Shown here: one piece after another, positions 12,092 to 23,225 of the stretch
Layout: each line of letters starts with the position of its first letter
How positions within the stretch are numbered: position 1 is the stretch's first letter
Assembly: GCF_000512585.2 (NCBI RefSeq)
Contig: NC_089241.1
Coordinates: 1,860,001-1,924,000, forward strand
Direction of reading: 5' to 3'
Length of the DNA stretch: 64,000 bases
Source: Kwoniella bestiolae CBS 10118
Lineage: Eukaryota > Basidiomycota > Tremellomycetes > Tremellales > Cryptococcaceae
Position numbers and translations under genes: made by a program
Notes under the pieces: model-generated
The model's input: only the letters and a program-made list of their open reading frames with translations
Told to the model about the DNA's origin: nothing
Databases searched by the model: none

Positions 12092-13888
12092 GATGGATGT
12101 GTGGTTTGCGGTGATGCTTCGGTTGTGAATGAAATGGAGAGGATGTCCGGACGAAGTGAGTTATAGATTCAGAGCCTTCCTCTAATGCCCTGCTATGAGC
12201 TCCGTCGAAATTATTCTTCTGTTATGTTGGATTCGCTTTTCTAAATGTTGCGTAGAGGATGTCGTTGCTGTCGAGTTGGTCTGTTTGATTTTTGATGAAG
12301 ATGATCCAAACCGACCCCACTTCGTTTGGATCAACTATCAGCACGTTGGTGTTTGACTATAGCAGCTGATTGCGGCGTGGTCTTGCTGAACAAATGTGTG
12401 TGATACTGTAGTGACTGTGACTGTAAAATTCGATTTGTTGTTCTCAGTCTGAGATAACGTACTGTTCTCACAGCACGAGTAATGAAAGAATCGGTGACTG
12501 ACTTTTCCGCTTCATCCATGCAAGCGTTGAACCGAATTCGTGTTCATTCAGTTTTCTCTGAACTCCTGAGATCATAATTTCCGCGACGATCGCCAATCTA
12601 CATTACTCGTATGATTCAGGCTCCACTCGTCAGATGAACTTGGTTAGTGGCTGGTCTATAACCATGATCAAATTTGTTATTGTTTTTGACTTGTTTAGCT
12701 GGATGTTCCTGAGTTATTTCCCAGGGAATCGACAAACACGCTCAACAGATAAGGGATCATCAAGGGTTCCTGACGAGCGGATAAGCCGGAAAAGGAAGTT
12801 TTGGGCCGGTGACAAACACGCATAAAGATCTTCAGGGTCATCCGATGGTAGAAAACGGCACACGGGAACTAAGAAGTTTACTTTTCTTTCCCCTTGGGTG
12901 TGAAATCCTGTTCATTAATCTGTCTCAGCAAGCGATTTTTTCGCATCCGATTTGCACCATCCATTTTAGTACAGTGAGTATACTCCATCTTCGAATCTAG
13001 ACCAAGTGGAGCGGGAGAACGCTTCAAAAGCGTGGTTATCTGCCTTTCTCGTATCATGAACCTCGATGAGGAGAGCCAGACACAAAATGCGCGGTGTAAG
13101 AGGTAAGGGTTGACGGTCATCAGGTCCGAAACAAGGGAACTAACTCTGGGTGAATATCTTTTTCCGGATGGAAGAAATGGCATGACGAGAGAGTTTTACC
13201 CAATCCAGAGCATACGAACGTGATTCTCGTCTTATCGGATATGCGATCGTCAACTTCATCATCTATGCAAATGCCGTGGTGCGAACATGATTTACGTTAA
13301 TATATTACGCCACGATCGACTATGCGAGTACTGTTCGTTTACCCCTCTAGCTAGCTCTGCCCGTGCAAAGACAACATACAAACACAGTAAGGCAAGACAA
13401 AATTTAAAGCTTGTTCTGATACGTCGTACCAATCGAACCGTACTCAACTCAGTGGTGCTTGGGAAAAATCATCTCGCAGATCAGACAGGTGGAGTTCGAC
13501 AGTTGATACACCTTTTCCCCTTCTGGTCACGTTGGTCATTGGTCTGTCAGTCAGTCAGAGTCATTCACATCGTGCCATCTGCTTTCGACATTTTGATCCT
13601 CAACATTATCATCAAGTCGACATCGACACAATCTTCTGCCTCTATCCGTCCTCGGCTTCAAGACATCAATAGATAGGACTCAGACTGGATTGGGTAGGAC
13701 AGGCATCAGCATCACCTGGGATTCGACTTCGTAGGTCTATCGTCTATATTACCACTCGCCCGTAATTCAACTTATCAACCATCATTCACATCATAGCTTT
13801 TCACCATCATCTCCCTACAAAATATCAGTCAACCAATTCATACTAGACTACCAAGAATTACCATCGGCATACAGTGCCATCAGCCAAC
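12092..13888. promoter_or_regulatory. Divergent promoter region of the two glycosyltransferases
   Basis: 1.8 kb between two divergent starts, long for this compact region. Presumably it holds both promoters and long 5' leaders; pyrimidine-rich sequence at 13740-13860 resembles a fungal 5' UTR. The longest ORF (13287-13676, + strand) has no protein-like composition. No other structure is evident. Confidence 0.5.
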
Positions 13889-16800
13889 ATGTCCTTCCTC
13901 CGACGAATGTCCTCTGCGGCATCATCCTTCATCCCCTCCATCCCCAGTGCTACCGGTGTCCCCGCCCCCCACGTCCCCCGACGACCCACTGAAACCTTTT
14001 CTAGAACCTCCAAAGCATTCATAGAAGAGGAAGATATCGATGAGAAGGCCTCAAGGGCATCATGGGAGCTGTCAGACAACGAGTCTGTATCTTCCAAGGG
14101 ATCAGGCTCGAGTAATTCCGGACGGTCATTCGCTACTTCCTCTGGGTCCAGCGATTTAGATAAGAAGAGTTTCGACGAGAGTGATGATTCCAGTTCGGAC
14201 GAGAGCGACGATTCGATCCTTGATAGAGGTGGTAGACCCAGAGATAGATATGATATGATGGTTAGGCATTTATGGAACGTTGCGGAACGACAGGGATGGT
14301 TCAGAGATGCAGATTTTGATGGATTGGTCTCTATTCGGTAAGTAACACTTCTCTGTTAGGTCTCTGGAGAGCCAAGCTGATAAAGCTACATGTATAGAGT
14401 CAAAAAGAGAGTCTTGAGGACATACCCTCAACCTAAGAATTCAAAGAAAGGCGCCAGAGAATTAGGCAGAAGAATCAAAGAGTGGGATGCCGCTGTCTCT
14501 ACCCTCAATCCTGAGGTAGCCATGAAAATCACCAGTAAAGTCGTACAAGCCATCATGGCTAGATGGTAGGTTCATCACATCATTACTGATATCCCGGGCG
14601 ACTGGCTGACGGCCCTTGGTAGTGCCGAGGATTCCATCGAGATCACCCTCGACGTTAACACGCGTATCCAGATTCTTGACGACCTGAGTCAACTTGCCGG
14701 TGCCCGTAAACATCAGTTTGCAGCCTTCGTCCGAGCCGAATCATGTCTCGTAGTGTGGGCAGATGAGGTCGAAACTCTCATACCCTCTGCCGAAGCGTTA
14801 GAACAACGTATGATCGCGTATGTATGGTCTGGAAGACACCACGAGTTGAAATTGCTCGAGCCCGAGGAGGAAAGTGAAGATGAGATCGATGAGAAGGGTG
14901 CAGACGAGGAAGGATGGGTAGATAGAGATGCCGAGAAGGAGAAGGAACTTGCCGATGCTGATGGGGATGTAGACGAGGAGAAAGTGGGGGGTAAAGAGGG
15001 TGATTGGGAGATGAGAGATAGAAGACCTGTAATGCTTTACGCTCCTCTTGTGTCTGGTCTGGCAATGATCTTGACTTTCGTTTTCATCGGTTCCGGTGTC
15101 CGTGAGTGGCTGCTGAATTTCCTGGTAAACATAGAATTAGTGCTGATATGGGTGAATGGGATAGGAAACTTGATCAAGGAAGTTATGCTCGATGGCTCTT
15201 ATGCTCGTTTGGCTCTTATTGCTACCTCGCCTTTTGGTTATTTGCTCTCTATTGTGAGTGTACAGCTACTATGGGCTTGTCTGGTTGCTAACGTTTTTCT
15301 CTAGTTCTTCTCCATTTGTGTCATGGGTAATTTGTGGCAAATCTTCGGACCTGTTGCTCAATGTCATCAAAACTCGTCGTACTACTCTGGTAAAGCTCCC
15401 ACGAGAATGACCGGTAGATTGCCTCATATCACCATTCAAATGCCTGTCTACAAGGAGGGTTTGGAAGGTGTGATCATCCCTACTGTTGAATCCCTCAAGA
15501 AGGCTATTACGACGTGAGCATTGCTACTACAATTGATGCTTGGAGTACAGCTAATGAGCTATCGTAGATACGAACGACAAGGTGGTTCCGTCAATATCTT
15601 TGTTTTCGACGATGGTATGCAATTGTGGGACGAGGAGGAACAAGAAATCAGAAAGGCATACTATGATCGTAACAACATCGGATGGACTGCTAGACCCAAA
15701 CACGGTAAAGATGGTTTCATCCGAAAAGGTCGATTCAAGAAAGCTTCAAACATGAACTTCGGTAACAACCTTTCTTTGCGAGTCGAGGAGATCATGGATG
15801 AATTGCGGGAGTCTGCTGCCGACGAACACTCCGATCCTGAATGGCAATGGACCGATGAGGACGAGCGAGAAATTTATGATGAAGGTCTTGCGAGAGCTCT
15901 TGAGGAATCTCAAGGTATCGCTTGGGCAGCTGGTAATATCAGAATCGGAGAACTCATCTTGATCATTGATTCTGATACCAGAGTACCAGAAGATTGTTTC
16001 CTCGATGCTGCGTCGTGAGTTAGAGTTACCGGCGTCAGCATCTCTCGCAATTCCAGAGCTAATGCCTCTTGATCATAGTGAATTCGCTCAATCTCCTAAT
16101 ATCGCCATTATCCAACACGAGTCCGCGGTCATGCAAGTCGTCGGTCACTTCTTCGAAAACGGTATCACCTCATTCACAACCCGTATCAACACTGCTATTT
16201 CGTTCTGTGCTGCCAACGGTGAAGTAGCGCCTTTCGTAGGACACAACGCCTTCCTTCGATGGGCAGCTATTCAGGATGCCTCCTTCATCGATGAAGATGA
16301 CGGTATTCGAAAATGTTGGTCCGAGTCACACGTGTCAGAAGATTTCGATCAGGCTTTGAGATGTCAGATGAAAGGATGGAGTTTGAGATGGGCCTCGTAC
16401 TCCAATGGTGGTTTCCAGGAAGGTGTATCTCTTACTGCCGATGATGAGGTGAGCTTGTCTACCTTTCACAGAAAGAGTCACATAGCTGATGATGGGTATA
16501 GTTGAATCGATGGCAAAAATACGCTTATGGTTGTTCGGAACTTCTTTTCCAACCTCTTCGAAGATGGTTCCACAAGGGTCCAATCACTCCCTTGTTCAAC
16601 TCTTTCGTCTGGGCAGATGGTATCCCTCTCCACTCCAAGATTTCCGTGTTGGCTTATATCTCTTCGTGAGTGTGACCCTTACATCTGGATGGATCCTTGC
16701 GCTGACCGGTAAATTTAGCTATTACGCCATTGCCTGTTCCCTTTTACTCTCCCTCGTCAACTGGGTGTTGATCGGTCTTTTCGACGATGTTCTCGATCTG

Positions 16801-17454
16801 TTCTACCTCGAATCATGGCAAGTATTCTTGACTTGTATCGTCATCTTCTGTGGTCTTTCCAACATCTCTTCCGCTTTATTCCAATATCGATTGAACACCA
16901 ACTCACTCGGTAACGCCCTGGTACAAAACTTCAAATGGATTGTTTTCTTCTTTTTCTTCTTCTGTGGAATGTCATGGCATTTGTCGACTGCTTTGTAAGT
17001 CGTTGTCTGGTTTCTGCTTTTGAACCACGCTGATGAAGAATTAAACAACAGGTGTGCGCACTTGACTGGATATAACATGCAATGGGCCTCTACGGTGAAG
17101 GAAGTAGAGTTATCGCATTTCTTCAAGGAATGGCCTGCTATGTGGAAGAGATTCTGGGATATCTGGATCGTGTCTTGGGTGATGATCCTCGGTGTGGCGT
17201 TTATGGCTTCGCCTTTAGTACCACCAGGTTACAGAATGTGAGTCCATTGCATCAGTCAAACCAACAATCGGACCGAGCTGATAGAGTGTTCTTTAGTACC
17301 AACTTCACTTGTATCCTTCCTCTGATGGCTCAAGCGTGTTCGCACTTCCTCTATCCAATCGTGCTGAACCCTTGGTGTAAGTGGATTTCTCGTTTCAAAG
17401 CAGATTATGCAGCTGATCAATATTCGCTTTATAGTGCTATTGTTCCAATTCTAA
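13889..17454 (+). CDS. Family 2 glycosyltransferase, multi-pass membrane protein (copy B)
   Basis: Paralogue of the gene at 7876-12091, with the same domain order. A Ser/Asp-rich N-terminus precedes LDVNTRIQILDDLSQLAGARKHQFAA (near 14650-14720), an acidic linker, membrane segments, then GT2 motifs: MPVYKEG, FDDGMQL, KASNMNFGNNL, DSDTRVPEDC, VGHNAFLRW, SEDFDQALRCQMKGWSLRW. At least five C-terminal membrane segments follow. The terminal exon is tiny (17435-17454), giving NPWLLLFQF-stop, parallel to NPWFLSFSF in copy A. Acceptor substrate and product cannot be told from sequence; capsule or wall polysaccharide synthesis is one possibility. Start: the ATG at 13889 (MSFLRR) is the first in frame. 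About nine introns, each removed with GT..AG borders. Confidence 0.85.
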
Positions 17455-17795
17455 GCTGGAACTGCAAGATCATGTCTATATTTTTATGCTTCCCTTCCTA
17501 CCTAGAGCTCAGTCCTGTCTATGCAGGGCAATCAAAGATTCCTTCTCGCCTCCTTACTATGTTATAAAATGATACAATTTCTCTTTTAATGGATCTTCTT
17601 CTCAATTTGGGATACACTCTTTTCGAATTTCGCGCATATATATCTGTTGGTTACAAATAAGCATCGATGCATCAGTATAATACACTCAATATCATATGTC
17701 CATCAGCGCCATAATCAGTTCGCAAGTTAGCATTGACATATCGGATCAGCTCAACCTGTTATTTGTTTTATACATACAATGCAATCTGCGTACTG
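17455..17795. other. Convergent intergenic region
   Basis: AT-rich 3' flanks of glycosyltransferase B and the small membrane protein gene. Nothing else is seen. Confidence 0.5.
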
Positions 17796-18157
17796 CTAGA
17801 AGAACCCCCTTGATGGTCCCCCTCTCCTCATCATCTCGAACTCTTCTGCGCCCGATGACATCCCTCCCACCCTCTCATACCCAATATCATCCATCTCATA
17901 CCCTCCCATCTGCTCCATCCTTCTCCGTCGTTCTTCGTCTCTTGCTCTGATCTTGGCGGGAGTAGGTAGGGAGAATGCTTCTTTGATATCGGATTGACGT
18001 ATCTGTATACCTAGACAGGTGGAGAGGAAGCAGTAAATGATGGACGCGAGGCTATGGTAGCACAGAGATCAGCTGACCTGTTGTGAGAGAGCTGTGGGTA
18101 TCGAACTTACAGGAAGAGACCGCAGAAGAGGATGAAGAAGAAGAAGAGCTCGTCCAT
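17796..18157 (-). CDS. Small single-pass membrane protein, 100 aa, two exons
   Basis: Too short per exon to stand out, but exon 1 (18157-18111) and exon 2 (18051-17796) join exactly through a canonical intron (GTAAGT donor, CTGAT-like branch, CATAG acceptor) into 100 residues. Residues 1-30 form one strongly hydrophobic segment starting MDELFFFFILFCGLFLL and containing three Cys. The rest is a charged cytosolic tail with a DEERRRRMEQMGGYEMDDIGYERVGG stretch (residues about 53-78), ending RGFF. The family is not recognised; a membrane anchor or small ER/Golgi subunit is possible. Its stop faces glycosyltransferase B, and its start lies 408 bases from the divergent TSR1 start. Confidence 0.7.
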
Positions 18158-18565
18158 GTTGAAGGTATCGGTCGACGGGAATGACAGGTGAAGATGAAAG
18201 TAGGTTTGACGGTTGCTGAGGCTGCAGTTGTTGAACCTGGTCACAACAAAGCGGCAGGTCTCGTGCAGCTGGTCTACTTATACGTTGTTTAAAGCGACTG
18301 AGGAAGGTGAAGCAGTCAAGCAAGAGTAAACTATTAACTTCCATCGTCGAGGTTGCTTTATTTTGGATGTGACTCTCCTAGCCTGAGTGGAGGATTTCAT
18401 ATTCAGGGAAATGCCACGTGTCTCGATTCGCAAAACGCTTAAATATTTTTGGGAAGATGAGGGTCAAGATGTTCAAACAGTCAACATTTTGATTCTCTTG
18501 TATAGAGACACCTTACATACTCTCTCGTACATCGGTATCATCTTCAAGTGTCAGTGTCCGTCAAG
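18158..18565. promoter_or_regulatory. Divergent promoter region, small membrane protein / TSR1
   Basis: 408 bases between divergent start codons, presumably both promoters. No distinct motif is recognised beyond pyrimidine-rich sequence before the TSR1 ATG. Confidence 0.45.
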
Positions 18566-21547
18566 ATGGTCTCTTCAGAGCATCGACATAGACCCACTCT
18601 CAAACAGGTATGTGAGCGGTTGTCTCGCTTCTGCTAGCATTCGCTAACTGATCTTCGCTTTTCCAGACCAACAAAGGTTTCAAATCAAAACATTCTTCCA
18701 AAGGTGCTCTTAAGACCGCTGCAAAGGGTATGCTCTTCCATTTGCAGTCGCACAGCTGGCTTGCTGACTGACCAAAATCTATGTCTGATAGGTAAGGTCG
18801 GCGGATCGTCGCATTCTGGCAAAAACACCAAAAACCTTGCGTCCAGCTCGAAGAAGGCAAGGTTAAATGCGAATGCTCAGAAGAGAGATTTGAAGAGAAA
18901 GACGGTTGTGGAGGATCAGAAGTTCTTCTCAACCAGTAGTGGGGGGGGTGAGTCATCCTTCTTCTGCAAACATAATGCAGAATGCTGACCCAATTATAGG
19001 CCAAGTCCCTCGAATCGTTTCCGTCGTGCCCCTTTTACCCTCTATATCACCTCGTCGGTTCCTTGCCAACCTCTTACCATCGCTTGGTCTCCCTGAATCA
19101 GAGCTTGAGGAGGTATCGTCAACCCTTACAGAGAGGGGTACCTATCTCATCCGAGCACCAAGATTCAAGACCTCCTTACAGATCAACCTTTTACCTCCCC
19201 TTTCACTCTACCCGACTCTTGATGCTGCATTGATAAGTGATTACGTGGTACTGTTGTTGAGCAGTGTGGATGAGGTGCAACTTGAGGGAGAAGCTATATT
19301 GAGATGTCTACAGGGTCAGGCAGGCGGTGTGGAAGTTATCGCTTGTGTGCAGGTACGTCAGCCCACTCAGCTATAGTGCAAGGCTAATTTCCGTCGTAGG
19401 CTCCTGCTACCAACCCTATAAAACCGGATACGAAGCAGCTTATCCATAAATCCCTTCTCTCCTTCACAAAGTACTTCTTCCCCTCTGTACCCAAAATTCA
19501 CTCTTCCGATACACCCAACGAAGCTGCCCTTCTCGCTCGGGCGTTCTGCGAAGCTGCGCCTGGTGGAACGAAGAGCGAAGAAGGCCGAGCGTTCATCGTA
19601 GCTGAGGGTTCAAATGCTATAAGGTGGACTGGAAGTGGTGCGCAAGGTGAAGATGGCGTAGAGAAGGGACGATTGGAAATTATCGGGACTGTCAGAGGAG
19701 GTGCATTGAGTGCGGATAGACTGGTACATCTTCCTGGTAAAGGGGATTTTCAGGTGGAAGCTGTGAGTTGAGCATATTCAGTTGGGTATGAAGCTAAATT
19801 AGCATTATAGATTCTCCCTGCCCCACCCTCGTCACTTGCCCATCGACCACATCAACAGGCATCCATGTCTGTTGACGCTCCTTCTGATCCTCTTTCCACA
19901 CCCACCGAGAACGCAGACGATCTGACTGCTATCAACAACCCCGACCTGATGGCGAATGAGCAGACATGGCCTACGGAGGAAGAAATGGCTGGATCTGAAG
20001 TACCTACTGCTGGCAGCTCTACAGGCGAGAAGAAACGCACGAAGAGGGTACCAAAGGGGACAAGTGCTTATCAAGCTGCTTGGATATTCGATGATGAAGA
20101 TGAAGAGGATGAGGAGGAGGACGAAGATGATGAAGATGGTGATATGGATGTGTCGGGTGATGAGCTTGGCGGAATAGCTGAAGGGTATGGAAGGGACGTG
20201 TATGACGATGATGAGGAAGAGGAGACCGAGGAGATTGAGCTGGACGAGAGGAAAGAAGACGCTCATAGGGATCTTGATCCGGAGAGAGAGGAGGAAGAGT
20301 GAGTCATTAACCACATTGACAAAGCTGATTGTTATAGGTACGAAGCATACCTCCGCCAGCGCGAAAAGGCTCAAGCGGAAGATGCCATGTTCCCCGACGA
20401 AATTGATACACCCCGACATATCCCTGCTAGAACCCGTTTCCAGAGGTATAGAGGATTAAAGAGTTTCAGAACGAGTCCTTGGGATCCGTATGAAAATTTG
20501 CCGATAGATTATGCGAAGATTTTCCAGTTTGAGAATTACATGGGTACGAAGAAGAGGATTGAGCATGATGGGATTGAAGAGGGAGTCAAGGTGAGTGTAT
20601 ATCATTTCTTGTGCGAAGACCTCGTGTTAAGTCGACTATGTAGGCTGGAACAAGAGTCATCCTGGTGCTCAAAGACGTCCCTCGTACTGTCATCGACGAG
20701 CGAGATGCTTTGTTACCATTCATCGTACATGGTCTGCTGCAACATGAACACAAGCAATCTGTTTTGCACTTCGTCGTGCAGAGGAATACCGAATACGACG
20801 AGCCAGTCAAAGCCAAGGTGAGTCATCAATCCAGAGAGCTTGACCTGACATACTCGCAGGACCCTCTCATCCTCTGTGTCGGCCCACGACGATATGTCAT
20901 CAGACCTCTATACTCTCAGCACGTCCGAGGCGGTGGTAAAGGTGTCAACAACGTGCACAAGTCCGACAAATTCCTTCGACCAGGTTTCGCAACAGTCGCT
21001 ACAACCTTCGGGCCAATCTGTTTCGGTAAAACCGCGTGTATCCTACTCAAAGATGAAGGTGCCGATCAAGGTGAGTTTGGATGTCCTGGACTCTAGCTGA
21101 TATGATTAGTTCCGAGCTTGGTAGCTATGGGTTCATTCCTCTCCCCAGACCCTACTCGAATCATTTCCAAGCGAATTATCCTTACTGGACATCCTATCAA
21201 AGTCCACAAGAAGACCGCTACGATTAGGTATATGTTCTTCAACAGAGAGGATATCGATTATTTCAAATCTGTCGAACTGCATACCAAGTTCGGTAAAATT
21301 GGGCATATCAAGGAACCGCTCGGTACACATGGGTATTTCAAGGCTCATTTCGATGCTCCAATTCAACAGATGGATACGATCTGTATGAGTCTTTACAAGA
21401 GGCAGTATCCCAAGGTGAGCTAACGGGTTAATCTCTCCTATCACTCTAGCTGACGATTGTGATATACAGTGGTCTGAGCCTTTCGTACCTCCCCCTGTGG
21501 CCGCCATCACCACGAAAGTGGATGAGGAGGAAATGGACGTGGAATAG
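18566..21547 (+). CDS. TSR1: 40S ribosome maturation factor Tsr1
   Basis: GTPase-like assembly factor, related to Bms1 but without GTP hydrolysis, that binds late pre-40S particles in nucleus and cytoplasm. The protein opens with a basic Lys-rich tail (MVSSEHRHRPTLKQ), followed by a degenerate G domain (IVSVVPLLPSISP; no P-loop, as expected for Tsr1), AARP2CN-like sequence, an acidic stretch of Asp/Glu at about 20090-20290, and the conserved C-terminal half: RYRGLKSFRTSPWDP, ENLPIDYAKIFQFENY, GPRRYVIRPLYSQH, FGKTACILLKD. Exons begin 18566-18607, 18667-18727, 18792-18947, 19000 onwards; phases agree. It ends with a tag at 21545-21547. Start: the ATG at 18566 is in frame with the basic tail after splicing. 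Confidence 0.93.
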
Positions 21548-22335
21548 AAGAATGCTCAATTCTATATACTTTGTAGAAAATTTCTCTGAAGCCTGTCATA
21601 TGCTATCTAGACTGTATCATTCAACATGTTTTGGGCAATCTACCAATTGTTAGCTCGTCGTTCGTAGCTTACCGAGTAGTTCGGGACTTAAGAGCTTCGA
21701 CTGTTCAGCATTGAGACAGGGAACGAGTGGGGAAGGAGGGATAAATTCTCAGACATTCCGATGTACTTGATCCGAGAACTCCAGCGGATGTTACAGAACA
21801 ATTGAGCGGACAAAGAGGGATCAGGTTAGAAAAGTAGGCAGAAACAAGAGGAAGGGGACAATCATGAATTGTTTGATCGGCGAAGGTACTGGTAGGGCAG
21901 GTGTGGAGAAGGGAGAGGGGGGCGGGCGAGGGGGAAAAGGGCGAGGGGGGAAAGGGCGAGGGGGGAAGGGGGAAATTGATGTGGCATAGCGAGGGAGGAG
22001 ACCGGGTGGTGGCGGGGCAAATCAGGAGGAGGCAAAGTCGCATGGTTAAGGCAGAAGGGGAGGATCCGGGGAGGAATGTTGATGCGGCTGCATCCAAGTG
22101 TTCTCACTGGCAAAGACATGACGAAAAGAGGCCTCAATAGGCCCCGCCATAGCTACTTGAGTCAAGATAGCCAAAGGCGTAAGCCAATTAATACAAGACC
22201 AGATAGACATAGGAACCCTTCGGCGGAATCGCATGTGTCCAATGTTAAAAAGTTCCCATTTTTCTCTATTTTCTGGATATAGTTGTACCGTCTAAGCAAA
22301 CGTTGACCAACAAAGGTGAGATATTACATCAAAAC
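21548..22335. other. TSR1 3' flank with G-rich minisatellite
   Basis: 788 bases between TSR1 and the tRNA gene. ORFs here are by-products of a G-rich tract at 21907-21974. No gene is supported. Confidence 0.5.
21907..21974 (+). repeat. G-rich minisatellite, 15-base unit, about 3 copies
   Basis: Three copies of GGGCGAGGGGG followed by a short A run start at 21924, 21939 and 21954, a 15-base period, inside a purely G/A-rich tract. It has many runs of at least three G on the + strand and could fold as a G-quadruplex. Confidence 0.9.
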
Positions 22336-22431
22336 GCCTCGCTGGCCCAATCGGTTAAGGCTCCCGACTCTTATTCTTTCTCCAATGTTAGGATAATCGG
22401 GCGATTGGGGGTTCGAGTCCCCCGTGGGGCT
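22336..22431 (+). tRNA. tRNA-Lys(CTT) with 22-base intron
   Basis: A full cloverleaf can be drawn. The acceptor stem GCCTCGC pairs with GTGGGGC (two G-T pairs). The D arm is GCC/GGC around CAATCGGTTAA, the anticodon stem CCCGA/TCGGG, the variable loop CGATT, and the T arm GGGGG-TTCGAGT-CCCCC. The anticodon CTT is at 22370-22372, after T33. A 22-base intron (22374-22395) sits at the canonical 37/38 position, so the mature RNA is 74 nt before CCA. A T5 run at 22437-22441 is a good Pol III terminator. Internal A and B boxes are present (TGGCCCAATCGG, GGTTCGAGTCC). Lys rests on the anticodon; the discriminator base would be T, unusual for Lys. Confidence 0.88.
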
Positions 22432-22595
22432 AAAACTTTTTGTTTTCAAGAGTCTTTCTCAGACATAAATCTTGTTGAATTGGGTTATATTGCTCGTGTT
22501 TGTCGTGCAAGAGGTAAAAACGAGTCTCAGCGGTGGTGCTCTCTGTGATCTGATGTAAAGTAGGAGGCATCCTTTTTGGTATCGAGGCGACGGAC

Positions 22596-22913
22596 TTGAA
22601 GCCCCAAAAAGACACGTCCAATCTCCACCCCAAAGCTAGATTTGCCATCACCGATCTCCCTTCCACCCTATCCTCCATCTCATCCTCCTCCCTTCCCCTC
22701 AACATACAGCGCAAGCTCGAAGAAGCCTCGCTGCAAGCCGCTCGTGCAGAGCTCGAAGAGTCGTCTAAGCGTAAGCGATTGCTCTGTGAGGCACGAGAGG
22801 AAGCGAGGAAAGCCAAGGTCCGCATCCTTTATTCTAGACACGCAGAATTGCTTATGAGACGCTTGCATGATACTTCGATAGCAAGCTCTAAGCACGACGA
22901 CCCGAACGTCTAA
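22596..22913 (+). pseudogene. Possible coding remnant or unplaced exon, about 105 codons
   Basis: An open frame without an ATG start encodes protein-like sequence: ARFAITDLPSTLSSI, then a charged helix rich in Glu, Arg and Lys (RKLEEASLQAARAELEESSK onwards) that looks like a coiled coil. Only a late Met exists in frame, and the stretch between the tRNA and 22596 offers no usable ATG. It may be a real exon whose start exon I cannot place, or a decayed gene fragment. An ATG-initiated antisense ORF (22825-22430) has a less protein-like composition. Confidence 0.3.
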
Positions 22914-23225
22914 TATGCATTCTCCATTGAGCAGTGATCATCCGGCTAGAATACACATGGATCAAGATACCTCATCATCGAAGAAGCATGGGTGCCACCA
23001 TGCTGCCCAAGACTTGAGAGTGTATCAAAGTGGCGGGTTCACTTAAATTTCCGGTTGGGTTCCAAGCCGAAATGGTTCGGTTGATCGGATACATCACAAA
23101 CTCGAGAGCAGCTTAAAGCAATTCAAAGTGTGAAATCACAAGACATATTCATAAGCCCTTATCATCAAGACAGCATCAATTTACTTGTAACTATCCATAC
23201 GTCTTACACGATCTGACGAGTCAAG
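22914..23225. promoter_or_regulatory. ETF1 upstream region
   Basis: About 310 bases before the ETF1 ATG; presumably promoter and 5' leader. No clear motif is seen. Confidence 0.4.

Noticed and set aside
13287..13676. 129-codon ATG-initiated ORF upstream of glycosyltransferase B
   Set aside because: No domain, no protein-like composition, and it lies in the presumed 5' leader/promoter; not supported as a gene.
19832..20419. 195-codon minus-strand ORF, partly hydrophobic
   Set aside because: Antisense to the acidic exon of TSR1: Glu/Asp codons read backwards give Leu/Phe/Ile/Ser, a known artefact.
21862..22137. Pro/Leu/Ser-rich ORFs on the minus strand
   Set aside because: They are read-outs of the G-rich minisatellite on the opposite strand.
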